From an uncultured Armatimonadota bacterium (GTDB lineage Bacteria; Armatimonadota; Fimbriimonadia; Fimbriimonadales; Fimbriimonadaceae), in contig CAIVDU010000095.1 in the NCBI GenBank assembly GCA_903904815.1, positions 1 to 64,000 on the forward strand: a stretch of 64,000 bases of DNA, given 5' to 3'. Under the pieces are notes generated by a model. It ran no database searches and was not told where the DNA came from. It saw only the letters and a program-made list of their open reading frames with translations. The translations under genes were made by a program, and so were the position numbers. Below are positions 32,401-40,093 of the stretch, piece after piece (within the stretch, counting starts at the first letter, position 1; every line of letters starts with the position of its first letter).

Positions 32401-33000
32401 GATTCCAATGCCGTAGGCCCGAAGCTTGTCTCGAGAGACTTGAACTTGAATCTCGCGGGTGTCTCCTCCTTGGACGGTGGCAGAGGCGACGCCGGCAATC
32501 TGGGCAAAGCGATCGCTCAAGGTGTTGTCGATCAGGTCTCTTAGTTCGCGACTGGCGAGCGTGGTAGAGCTGAACGACAAGTTCAAAACGGGAGCGGACG
32601 AGTTATCAAATTTGATAACTTGGGGCTTAAGAGCATCCTTTGGCAGACTGTTGGTGACCGCGTCGACCTTCGAACGAACGTCGTTGAGGGCGCTGTCCGT
32701 GTTCGCGTCCAGTTCCAGCGTGACGGCGACGGTCGACAGGCCCTCTTGGGAACTGCTGGTGACTTCTCGGACGCCGGTTACACCGGATACGGCCTGCTCG
32801 ATCTTGCGAGACACGAGGTCATTGATGTCCTCGGGCGCCGCGCCTGGATATGAGGTGCTGATCGTGATCGTGCCGAAGCTGACGTCCGGGTTAAGCTCGA
32901 CACGCATTCCCAGGTAGGAAATGATGCCGAGGCCGAACGCGGCCACCATCAGCATGAAGATGAAGATTGGCCTTGAAATGGCTGTTTTAGTGAGATTCAA
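29500..33000 (-). CDS. RND efflux transporter (AcrB/MdtB family) with unusual central insertion
   Basis: A 1166-residue inner-membrane proton-driven pump subunit. TM1 (PIFIFMLMVAAFGLGIISYL), the porter-domain start RVELNPDVSFGTITISTSYP and the TM4 proton relay GVLVDDAIVVLENIY are all present, as is the second-half GLVAKNAILVVDYTN. It is 100 or more residues longer than usual. The excess lies between TM7 (near residue 533) and the second porter domain (near 647), where two extra hydrophobic stretches occur (AVGMVFFKGAIFFGIVTMIG, FVLAGLAFGLAFPISSLIG). Co-transcribed with its membrane-fusion and outer-membrane partners. Confidence 0.95.
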   Translation of the reverse strand: MNLTKTAISRPIFIFMLMVAAFGLGIISYLGMRVELNPDVSFGTITISTSYPGAAPEDINDLVSRKIEQAVSGVTGVREVTSSSQEGLSTVAVTLELDANTDSALNDVRSKVDAVTNSLPKDALKPQVIKFDNSSAPVLNLSFSSTTLASRELRDLIDNTLSDRFAQIAGVASATVQGGDTREIQVQVSRDKLRAYGIGIADVLSGVTGASLNAPSGHLVNGQQDYTVRVKGDFTTLDDVKDSVINVSDPTNLLGKPRQVRLTDIAAVKDTVVERTAYSRLNGNDSIVLAIQKLREGNSVQIATAAKKLITDIEKEYKAQGVHIVATFDQSKQIIDSVSDLRFALVFGIFLVAVIVFVFLHNMRGTLIVALAIPTSIFASFIAMKLAGFTINNMSMLALSLAIGVLVDDAIVVLENIYRHLKMGEDPREAALNGRMEIGLAALAITLADVVVFLPIAFMGGIVGQFFKPLALGFVFATLFSLFVSFTLTPLLAARWYKAGEDMEHATGGFAIWFEGRFAALELKYRHALEWALHHRWFVFCFGNAALFAVIAFIGGSFSPSQVPQGLPPGAPIPDVGVIGALKGAVGMVFFKGAIFFGIVTMIGHFLKYKRLKAKFVLAGLAFGLAFPISSLIGYEYAQWKGESVFKFSFLPDSDGGQVTANIELPTGSSLPMTEAVVERVEKVFKDDPDVQYVVSNVGTQGVGNGSSSNNGPNYAQVQATLYDKQAMTDKLPWNHHEERLRARSADSVSASLTEKVGRVPGASVKIAAQSGFGFGAAVQLSFRSDNRDLLMQTAEKVKDGLASGVIKGIINPDISSKPGRPELRVTPNRMALADSGIDVPTLGNAVRNLYQGNNDNKLRVNGLEYDVRVMMDYADRDNPANLATVPLKYVQGQPILLGSVANVTVAPGVSLITRRDRSEEVQVTADILPGYANGSVNADVVKWLTDKHLVPEGVEFKPLGAADAQSREIGFLMGALFMGVVLVYMLLASLYDNLLYPFIIQLAQPQAMVGALLALMIMNQSLNLVGFIGIIALIGLVAKNAILVVDYTNTLRDRGRNRHDALVEAGPTRLRPIMMTTLALILGMLPVAMALGRGSEFRQTIGTIVIGGITLSTMLTLLVIPCSYTIFDDLSNAFSKMLGKAPAHGGALDDSTESEPALTPTSTKS

Positions 33001-33002
33001 CG

Positions 33003-34523
33003 CTAACCTCCAACCGTGCCGGCAGCGTTCGAAGCTGCGACTCCGCTTGATTCCACTTTCACTTGGGTTCCATCGACGAGATCGGTCTGTCCTTTAACGA
33101 CGATTTGAGCCTTTTCAGGGAGACCCGAGACCTGAACTCGATCCCCTTGGGTCAGACCGAGCGTAACCGGAATTTGATGTGCCTTTCCATTCTCCACCGA
33201 GAACACAACTTTCTTTCCGTCTTTAGTGACTACGGCAGTTAGCGGCAAAACGGTGGCATTGGGATAGCTCTTTAGCACGACCACCCCCCTCGCGAACATG
33301 CCCGGCTTCAAGTCACCGATATTTCCCGAGAATACGGTTCGCAAAGAGAACTGTCTTCCAAAGCTACTGCCGAGGGGATTGATGGCCGCGATATGTCCTT
33401 CGAAGGTCTGGCCCGGTATTGCGTCAATCTTGACTTTGACGGGATCCCCGACCTTCACCAGGTTGATCACGTCCGAAGGGACCTGACCGTCGAAGTAGAT
33501 TCCACCCGAACCGATGATGCGTGCTACTGCTCCCCCTGACCCGAGAACGACTCCAGGCTGAACGGGCTTGCCAGAAATCCGGCCGCTGAACGGCGCTCGA
33601 ATTTGGGCATCTGCCAAGGCCTGGTTGGCGATGGCTAGCTGAGCCTGCGCGTTCGACACCTGCGCTCGAGCACTTTCCAGACTGGCACGGGCGGAACTGA
33701 CTTGCTCCGTGTACAGCGAGTCTAAGCTCTTGGAAGCTTCGGCCGTCTTGAGGTTGTCCTGCGCCTCGCGAAGCGTTTCTCGCGCCGTGTCGATATCTTC
33801 CTGGCGATTGCCCGCCTTCAAGAGCTCGACCGACTGGAAGGCGTTGTCATAGTTGGACTTTGCCGCATCGAAGGCTGCTTGTTGGGAGTCCAATTTCGTC
33901 CCGGCCATTGCTCCCTGCTCCACGAGCGTTCGAATGCGATTCAGCTCTTTCTCCTGGGTTTGCAGGTTAGATTTCGCCGAAGCAAGAGTAGCTTCTGCCT
34001 GAAGGCGCTCTTGAGGACGGGCACCGGCCAGAGTCTTTTGGAGTTGGGCCTGGGCAGAACGGACTTGAGCTCGCGCTTGATTGACGGCGGCACTTGACTT
34101 CTTCGGACCGTACATTGCGTTCTGAAGTGCTTGTTGGAGGTTCGACTGGGCAGTGGCCACTTGGGCTTCGGCTTGACTTATAGACGCGAGGGCTTGTCTT
34201 TGCTGTTGTACTAACTGGGTGGTGTCTTGCGTGGCGATGAGTTGTCCGGCCGTCACGGAGTCGCCATCGTTGACGAGAACGGAGACGATTTTGCCGCCAG
34301 TCTTCGGCCCCACGGTCGAGTCCTGAGCCGTCGTGACCTGACCATTGATCTCACGGGTGTCCAGGATTGTCTCAACCGACGCGGCTTGCGTCGTCACGTT
34401 GTGAACGGCACTGGTTACGATGGCGCCGGTGGCTTTGGACTGCTGCTGCGCTTCACGGTCAACGCATCCGGTCATGACGAGAGCGAGCGCAGCACTCGCG
34501 CCTAGGGTTGTTAATTTCTTCAC
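33003..34523 (-). CDS. RND efflux membrane-fusion (HlyD/MFP) protein
   Basis: A 506-residue periplasmic adaptor. The signal ends LALVMTGCVD, suggesting a lipoprotein. A lipoyl/barrel-sandwich half (GGKIVSVLVNDGDSVTAGQLI) is followed by a long coiled-coil hairpin (about 100-295; heptad-like Ala/Gln-rich), the returning half (IRAPFSGRISGKPVQPGVVLG) and beta-barrel plus membrane-proximal domains. It bridges the RND pump and the TolC-type channel. The long hairpin suits a TolC-type partner. Stop and RND start are 2 bases apart; its own ATG overlaps the TolC stop by 4 bases. Confidence 0.95.
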   Translation of the reverse strand: MKKLTTLGASAALALVMTGCVDREAQQQSKATGAIVTSAVHNVTTQAASVETILDTREINGQVTTAQDSTVGPKTGGKIVSVLVNDGDSVTAGQLIATQDTTQLVQQQRQALASISQAEAQVATAQSNLQQALQNAMYGPKKSSAAVNQARAQVRSAQAQLQKTLAGARPQERLQAEATLASAKSNLQTQEKELNRIRTLVEQGAMAGTKLDSQQAAFDAAKSNYDNAFQSVELLKAGNRQEDIDTARETLREAQDNLKTAEASKSLDSLYTEQVSSARASLESARAQVSNAQAQLAIANQALADAQIRAPFSGRISGKPVQPGVVLGSGGAVARIIGSGGIYFDGQVPSDVINLVKVGDPVKVKIDAIPGQTFEGHIAAINPLGSSFGRQFSLRTVFSGNIGDLKPGMFARGVVVLKSYPNATVLPLTAVVTKDGKKVVFSVENGKAHQIPVTLGLTQGDRVQVSGLPEKAQIVVKGQTDLVDGTQVKVESSGVAASNAAGTVGG

Positions 34524-35842
34524 TTGGTTCCTCCTAGCGAGGGTGCGGCGAGTGCCGCAGAGATGTCGTCCACGCCGATCGCTCGCTGGAGCTGTGCGTA
34601 GGCATTGAGATAGTCGTATTTGGCGCCCAATAGGCCGTTCTTAGCCTGGGTGAGGGAGTTCTGCGCGTCGATGACTTCAACGTAGGTTCCTTCGCCAGCA
34701 TTTTGCTTAACGATGGCAAGACGGTATGTCTCTTGGGCGTACCCAACTTGTGCTTGGGCGTTCTCATAACGCGCCTTTGCGCTGGCCAAGGTGGTGATCG
34801 AGGCTCGGACATCCTTGGAGATGGTGAGCTGCGCCTGCTGTAATTGAAGTTTTGTAGCTAACTCGTCCTGTCGCGCTGCTTTGACCTTGGCTCGGGTGAT
34901 CCCCGAGTCGAAGAAAGGCACGTTTAGCGTGAGGGTTCCCGTCGTGGTCGAGCGCTGATTTCCTGGAAGCGGGTCGAAGTTCGTGCTGACATTCAGTCCG
35001 AAGGAGAGACTAGGATTCTGCCCAGATTCCGTCGCACGCGTGATATTTCGGAGCGCCTCAACCGTGTCAATCAGTGCCTTCACTTCGGGTCGGCGGTTCT
35101 GGCCCACCTTCACGAGAGAGCCGGCATCGCGGGGAAGAGGCGGGAGGGTGTCGACTTCGACCACCTGGAGGGGCGTCTCAATCGGGATTGCCAGTTCTGC
35201 GTTGAGCGTCTGGCGAGCTAAGTCAAGGCTGTTCTGAGCGTTTAGGAGGTCCGATTTGGCCTGATCAACCGCTGTTTCGTAGGCCAAGAGGTCGATTTTG
35301 GCGATCTCTTGTTGGTTGAATTGAAGCTGAGCCTGCTTTAGCCTTTCTTGACTATCTTGGAGCGCGGATTCGTCTACCTTGACCTGCGCTTGCGCCCGAA
35401 GGATTGCCAGATAGTCGGTCCTGGCCGCGAGACGAGCGTCGTTCAGATCAGCCTGAAGGGTGCCCTGAGAAGCCGAGTAGTTCGCTTTGCCGGCACGAAT
35501 AAGACGGCGTTGGTTTCCGGAAATGTCGATCGGGAGTTGGAGCGAAAGGCCTCCGGTCTTGGAGTCGATCGGCTGGGTTACAAACGAGGTGTTTCCGAAT
35601 TGGGTCGAAACGGCTTCATTTAATCGTGTGTAGGCGAGGGAGCCCGACACCTGGGGACCTAACGCGGCTTGGGACTGCTTGACGGATAGACGGCTCTTTT
35701 CGACTGCCGTCATCTGAATTCTTACGGCGAAGGCGTTCCGTTCGGCAAGTTCAGCGACTTGATCAAGCGTCAGCGGCCCCGAGGGAACTGAAGGTGACTG
35801 AAGCGCCACAAACATCGTGGCGACCGAAAATATGACTCCCAT
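34520..35842 (-). CDS. TolC-family outer-membrane efflux protein
   Basis: A 440-residue protein with a signal peptide (VATMFVALQSPSVPS region) followed by two repeats of the OEP domain, each dominated by long amphipathic helices (LTLDQVAELAERNAFAVRIQ, LLDLARQTL-type). It forms the outer-membrane channel of the pump encoded downstream. The upstream AbrB-like gene ends two bases before its start. Family placement is clear; substrate range cannot be inferred. Confidence 0.93.
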   Translation of the reverse strand: MGVIFSVATMFVALQSPSVPSGPLTLDQVAELAERNAFAVRIQMTAVEKSRLSVKQSQAALGPQVSGSLAYTRLNEAVSTQFGNTSFVTQPIDSKTGGLSLQLPIDISGNQRRLIRAGKANYSASQGTLQADLNDARLAARTDYLAILRAQAQVKVDESALQDSQERLKQAQLQFNQQEIAKIDLLAYETAVDQAKSDLLNAQNSLDLARQTLNAELAIPIETPLQVVEVDTLPPLPRDAGSLVKVGQNRRPEVKALIDTVEALRNITRATESGQNPSLSFGLNVSTNFDPLPGNQRSTTTGTLTLNVPFFDSGITRAKVKAARQDELATKLQLQQAQLTISKDVRASITTLASAKARYENAQAQVGYAQETYRLAIVKQNAGEGTYVEVIDAQNSLTQAKNGLLGAKYDYLNAYAQLQRAIGVDDISAALAAPSLGGTK

Positions 35843-35844
35843 TA

Positions 35845-36120
35845 TTATTGCGATTCCTCGGCAAGGTGCTTTGCCTCTAGTCTTGCGACGTCAGCCGCGA
35901 ATTCGTTAGCCATTTCCTGGAAGGATTCCAGAGTGCAGATCATGATTGCGTCATGGATCGGGTGGCGCATGATCAGTAATTTGTCTCCCGACTTAAATCC
36001 AAGATCCGTTCTGGCTTCGACGGGGATCACGATCTGCCCCCGATCTCCCAGGGTAGACGAACCGTAGAAGTTCTCAGAGAACTTCAATCCCGACGGCTTA
36101 TTCGGTTTCATACTTTTCAT
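35845..36120 (-). CDS. AbrB/SpoVT-type DNA-binding regulator
   Basis: About 91 residues from ATG 36120. SSTLGDRGQIVIPVEARTDLGFKSGDKLLIM is the swapped-hairpin AbrB (MazE/SpoVT) domain, which dimerises and binds DNA. The C-terminus is a helical tail (FQEMANEFAADVARLEAKHL). It heads the TolC-HlyD-RND operon and is the likely local regulator of efflux. Upstream in-frame ATGs at 36147 and 36162 are possible but add non-conserved sequence. No toxin partner is adjacent, so an antitoxin role is less likely. Confidence 0.85.
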   Translation of the reverse strand: MKSMKPNKPSGLKFSENFYGSSTLGDRGQIVIPVEARTDLGFKSGDKLLIMRHPIHDAIMICTLESFQEMANEFAADVARLEAKHLAEESQ

Positions 36121-36196
36121 ATTATGCACATGAATGCGGACAATCATGGGATTTAGCCCCAAATGTCACGATTGCCTCATCGGGTAGCGTTGAAAA

Positions 36197-37153
36197 GTGA
36201 AATTTGCCTGGCTCCCAGCCCTGCTTTTGACATGTGTCGCCTCGGCCCAAGAAGGTCCGCTTGAGACGCGAATCCACCGAGCGATTGACCTGCCGTTCCT
36301 GAGGATAGACCCCCGAGGAGACGTCCTGGGTAAAGGGACCCAGAGCCTGTCGGTTAGCCTCACCTCGGCAAACGACCTGCGTTCCATGTCTAGCCAGGCG
36401 GGGGCTCTTTTTGAGGACTACGAAGTCGAGCGATTTCTCGTGCGATATCGCAAGGGGCTCGGCAACGGATTCGACTACACGATTGATCTCCCTGTCGTAG
36501 ACCGGGGAGGCGGATTCATGGATCCGTTCATTGAGTTTTGGCATCAACACGTTCTTGGAATCCACGGCAACATTCGAGACAACATCCCCTATGGACAATC
36601 CCAGGTCAACCTCCCGGATGGTTCTCGGTATTCCTCGGCATTTGGAATCGGCGATCTTTCGGGCGCGATCACGAAACAGGTATCAAGCGGTTTACAGGTC
36701 ACGACTGCGGTCAAAGTTCCAACCGGCAATGCGGGCGCGCTGATCGGCAGTGGCGCCTTTGATGCCGCGCTATCCCTCGAGGATCGATTCCACTTGACCT
36801 CGCGATGGGATTTGTATGTCCAGTTGGGAGAAGTCTTTCAAGGAAAGGCGACGAGCCTCGCGAATTCTCGTCCCTGGGTACACCAGGAGTCGCTCTCCCT
36901 CGTCAAGCACGCAAATCGCTGGGACGATTGGATTATCCAGTGGGAGAGTGAGGCATCCGCGATCGTCACGGGAATTGCGGGATCCGACTCCAGCCAGCGA
37001 TCGCTTTCGCTTGCCTATCGCCGCAAGTGGAAAGGCCACAGCATTGAGGCATTCTTCACGGAGGACGGCGATTGGCTGAATTTTCGGGTGCCGGAATTGG
37101 TGAACATCGCACCGGACTTTACGATCGGCGTGCATTACAACCTGTTCTTTTAG
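36197..37153 (+). CDS. DUF3187-like outer-membrane or exported protein
   Basis: A 318-residue protein with a signal peptide (MKFAWLPALLLTCVASAQ). Aromatic-ended alternating beta strands follow (LVRYRKGLGNGFDYTIDLPV, QVTTAVKVPTGNAGALIGSG, FTIGVHYNLFF), consistent with a beta-barrel. The GNGFDYTIDLPVVDRGGGFMD and FIEFWHQ segments match DUF3187. A terminal Phe fits an outer-membrane insertion signal. Function unknown. It is divergent from the efflux operon, separated by about 75 bases. Confidence 0.75.
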   Translation: MKFAWLPALLLTCVASAQEGPLETRIHRAIDLPFLRIDPRGDVLGKGTQSLSVSLTSANDLRSMSSQAGALFEDYEVERFLVRYRKGLGNGFDYTIDLPVVDRGGGFMDPFIEFWHQHVLGIHGNIRDNIPYGQSQVNLPDGSRYSSAFGIGDLSGAITKQVSSGLQVTTAVKVPTGNAGALIGSGAFDAALSLEDRFHLTSRWDLYVQLGEVFQGKATSLANSRPWVHQESLSLVKHANRWDDWIIQWESEASAIVTGIAGSDSSQRSLSLAYRRKWKGHSIEAFFTEDGDWLNFRVPELVNIAPDFTIGVHYNLFF

Positions 37154-37285
37154 GAGTTGGCGGTGAGCAGTTTGTAGTTCGGATGGAAGTGGTTGGTATG
37201 CGAGAAGGAGTCGGTGCAGAAGCTCAAGACCGCTGTTTAGTGGTCCCTGCGGAATGCAAACTGCCCGCTGTAATCTGCTTACTCG

Positions 37286-37326
37286 CTAAAAACAAAGAAG
37301 GCCTCGAGCGTTTGCTCGCGGCCTTC
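37286..37326 (-). terminator. Terminator of rplU-rpmA
   Basis: GAAGGCC-T-CGAGC (37297-37309) pairs with GCTCG-C-GGCCTTC (37314-37326) around a GTTT loop. On the minus strand it is followed by TTTGTTTTT, giving a good rho-independent terminator just after rpmA. Confidence 0.8.
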
Positions 37327-37355
37327 TCGTTATGTGAATCCGGGGGTTCCGAGTC

Positions 37356-37649
37356 TTAGGCCGAAACGGCTACGACCGGAGTGGCTTCTGCAAGTTCGGT
37401 CTTGGCATAGACCGCAACTCGTCGCTTTGCTTTCGGTCCTTCGAACTTAACGTGTCCGTCTCGAAGAGCGAACAGGGTGAAGTCTCGGCCGATTCCTACG
37501 CCAGGTCCTGGATAGAACTTGGTGCCGCACTGGCGCACGATGATCGAACCGGGCTGTACGAGCTCTCCGCCGTACTTCTTAACGCCACGAAACTTTGGTT
37601 TTGAGTCGCGGCCGTTGCGCGACGATCCTTGACCTTTTTTATGTGCCAT
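37356..37649 (-). CDS. rpmA: 50S ribosomal protein L27
   Basis: A 97-residue L27. It has [20 protein letters not shown] at the N-terminus, which reaches toward the peptidyl transferase centre, and the conserved [17 protein letters not shown] core. A standard length with a slightly longer C-terminus. It lies 3 bases downstream of rplU, as in most bacteria, and is followed by a strong terminator. Confidence 0.98.
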   Translation of the reverse strand: MAHKKGQGSSRNGRDSKPKFRGVKKYGGELVQPGSIIVRQCGTKFYPGPGVGIGRDFTLFALRDGHVKFEGPKAKRRVAVYAKTELAEATPVVAVSA

Positions 37650-37652
37650 TTA

Positions 37653-37970
37653 TTAGCTTCCCTTCTCTACCGAGGTGACTCGGACATGGGTCATTTCCTG
37701 TCGGTGGCCCCATCGCTTGCGCTCGTTCTTCTTGGCTTTGTAGTTGAACGCATTAATTTTCTTGGTTTTCGCTTGGCGAACGATTTCAGCCTTCACTGAA
37801 GCTCCGGCAACAAATGGTGCTCCAACTGTGGTGCTGTCACCGTCTACTACAGCAAGGACTTCTGACAACTCCAGTGCTACGCCGGGTTCGCCCGAAATCT
37901 TGTCGACGATCAGGATGTCATCCTTCGCCGCCTTATACTGCTTTCCGCCGGTCTTCACAATCGCGTACAT
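37653..37970 (-). CDS. rplU: 50S ribosomal protein L21
   Basis: A 105-residue L21 starting at ATG 37970 (MYAIVKTGGKQYKAAKDD). KKNERKRWGHRQEMTHVRVT is the C-terminal rRNA-binding motif. Longer in-frame extension upstream is not part of the protein, because L21 conventionally begins with MYAI. Co-transcribed with rpmA. No L21 leader structure was identified in the 110 bases upstream. Confidence 0.98.
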   Translation of the reverse strand: MYAIVKTGGKQYKAAKDDILIVDKISGEPGVALELSEVLAVVDGDSTTVGAPFVAGASVKAEIVRQAKTKKINAFNYKAKKNERKRWGHRQEMTHVRVTSVEKGS

Positions 37971-38080
37971 AAAATTCTCCGCACCTCTCGGCGCAAGGAG
38001 AGATGATACCTCATGAATTCGAAAAGAGTATCGTCTTCCAGCGTCTTTGGGGACTAGAACGATACCCGATTTGGCTGTTT

Positions 38081-40000
38081 TCACGCCGCGCGACCGTATT
38101 CCCAAATGAGGGATACGATCTCAGCATCAAATCGGCTGGGTTGTTCGGCTAGGGCGCGGCCTCCGTCGCCCTCAAGGGCTAGCAAGACCTCGACCACCTT
38201 GGCCAAAAGTGGGATCCTCGAAACGTTACTGGGGTCGGCAAGGGCTCGCAGACTTGGCAAGAGCAGTCGCGCCTCTTCGGACGACTCCACGATATCGATT
38301 TCTTTTTGATCGCCTTTTTTCCAAGCTTCGAGATAGCTCGGGGTGACGATGAGAAGAGCCTGAAGAATCACGCGCTGACTCGATGAGAGGTGGAGACGAT
38401 CGGCCAGCCACCCGACTTCATCGGCAAAGCGAGCAATTCTCTCGTCTGCGGCTGGCCGGGCTTCTGCCGGAATGAGGTCCCGAACGCTATCGAGAGAAAA
38501 CGGTGGTTGAGGGGTATGGGAAGCGGCGGTTCCTCGGTAGCGAACGGCCCGATTTCTTCCAGACCTCTTAGCCTCGAACAATGCGAGATCGGCGGCCTTG
38601 AGAAGCGACGGTACATCGCTCGCGTTGTTTGGATACAAGGCGCACCCAAGACTGACGGTCAAGTGTCTTTCGCGTCCGCTTCGCGTGATAAACGGCATGG
38701 CTTCTACCCGTGCTCGAATCCTCTCAGCCGCAGTCTCGATTCCGAGTTCACTACTACCGGGCATCACCACGGTGAACTCCTCCCCGCCATATCTCGCCCC
38801 TAAATCATAGCCGCGCAGGCAGCCTTTGATGGCTTCGGCGACTTGACGCAGTACGGCGTCTCCCGCGTCGTGTCCTTCCTCTTCGTTGAAGGAGCGGAAG
38901 TGGTCGACGTCGATCATGATCGCGCCGAGGCTTTGTCCCGTTCGCTCCGCTTCGGTTGTCCGTTGCTGGAGGAATTCCTGCAAGGCTCGGTGATTGGCAA
39001 GGCCGGTGAGAGGATCGTGGGAAGCGAGTCGCTCTAGGTTCTCGAACATCGCGGCGGAATTCAGAGCGAGTGCTAAATGCTCGGCTACGGTCTGATGCAG
39101 CTCGCCTCCATCGGCAAAATGAGGGTCCCCCTCCCTACCGACCATCTCAAGCACGCCGAGAAGACGGTCGGAAATCACGAGTGGGTGGACGGTGACGCCT
39201 CCGGGCTTCAGGTAGCAAAACTTTGCTTCAAGGTGGGTGGTCAGTACGTGCTCCACGACGTTCCCGACCGTGAATATCTGGCCTGAATCGGCCACGAGTT
39301 CGGCCGCGCACCCCGAACCGTCGGTCCCCCGAAGGCGATTGAGCGAGGTAGTCCCCATTCGATTGACACCCACGCTAGCCGCCAATCGGAGGCAGCCATC
39401 TTCAGGCTCGACCATCCAGATGAGAACGGCAGCCAGTTCCATTGCGCTTGCGATTTCGTGAGCAGACGAGACACAGAGGTCGTCCATCGTCTGGTGCATG
39501 GTCAGGGCCTTGCCTAGTCGCTTGAGGGCGCCGGCCATACGACCGCTCTTGCTGGCTAACTTACGAATCTGGCCTTCTTCTCGTGCGCTGGTGACGAGTA
39601 GGAATCGATCGTCCGGTGCGCCCGTGGCGTGGTGTCCGGCAAAGTACCGATTGCCCTCCAAGTACATCGCGCCTCCGGAGTGGCCCGGTTCTGGATCGAA
39701 GAGGGGTCCGATTGGGCTGTCGCTAATCGACGAGCCGACTCTCAGATAGTTAATTCGCTCGGCTAAACCCCAGCTTTGCCGAACGTATCCCACTGGATCG
39801 ATGACGGCTAAGCCGATTGAATCGGAGCCGAGCGCCGAAATGGGTCCAGGATGGGGTAGATCAAGGATAATGGTTCCACCATCGAAGGGAACATCGACGA
39901 GAAATCCCGAACGACCGTCGACCGATCGATCGTCTACCGTTCGGATACCCACTTCTTTTAGAAGTTGGGCTAACCGTTCAAAGTTGGAGTCTTGAGCCAC
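38081..40000 (-). CDS. GAF-domain diguanylate cyclase (GGDEF)
   Basis: A 639-residue signalling protein. A GAF-like sensor region lies around 165-320 (TMDDLCVSSAHEIASAMELA and GCLRLAASVGV). The GGDEF domain at about 330-490 starts with LASHDPLTGLANHRALQEFL and has YGGEEFTVVMPG as the active-site signature, a competent GGEEF variant. It would make cyclic di-GMP in the cytoplasm. The C-terminal 140 residues are helical (LIPAEARPAADERIARFADE) and not assigned. No membrane segment is evident. It overlaps the 5' region of rplU only in non-coding sequence. Confidence 0.92.
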   Translation of the reverse strand: MAQDSNFERLAQLLKEVGIRTVDDRSVDGRSGFLVDVPFDGGTIILDLPHPGPISALGSDSIGLAVIDPVGYVRQSWGLAERINYLRVGSSISDSPIGPLFDPEPGHSGGAMYLEGNRYFAGHHATGAPDDRFLLVTSAREEGQIRKLASKSGRMAGALKRLGKALTMHQTMDDLCVSSAHEIASAMELAAVLIWMVEPEDGCLRLAASVGVNRMGTTSLNRLRGTDGSGCAAELVADSGQIFTVGNVVEHVLTTHLEAKFCYLKPGGVTVHPLVISDRLLGVLEMVGREGDPHFADGGELHQTVAEHLALALNSAAMFENLERLASHDPLTGLANHRALQEFLQQRTTEAERTGQSLGAIMIDVDHFRSFNEEEGHDAGDAVLRQVAEAIKGCLRGYDLGARYGGEEFTVVMPGSSELGIETAAERIRARVEAMPFITRSGRERHLTVSLGCALYPNNASDVPSLLKAADLALFEAKRSGRNRAVRYRGTAASHTPQPPFSLDSVRDLIPAEARPAADERIARFADEVGWLADRLHLSSSQRVILQALLIVTPSYLEAWKKGDQKEIDIVESSEEARLLLPSLRALADPSNVSRIPLLAKVVEVLLALEGDGGRALAEQPSRFDAEIVSLIWEYGRAA

Positions 40001-40093
40001 CTGTAGTGTATTGTCGGCGAGTGATTCGGCGTACCCAACGGAAGAATCACCGTGTCGGTGCAGATTCTCTAGTCGTCTGGTTTTTTGAAAGTT

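Noticed and set aside
35845-36120. Toxin-antitoxin antitoxin
   Set aside because: The AbrB fold fits MazE-like antitoxins, but no toxin gene lies alongside and the gene heads an efflux operon.
37971-38080. L21 leader regulatory RNA upstream of rplU
   Set aside because: A small inverted repeat is present, but the characteristic leader structure could not be recognised by eye.
38106-40000. Phytochrome or PAS sensor in the GGDEF protein
   Set aside because: No chromophore Cys motif or PAS core was seen; the sensor region looks like GAF.
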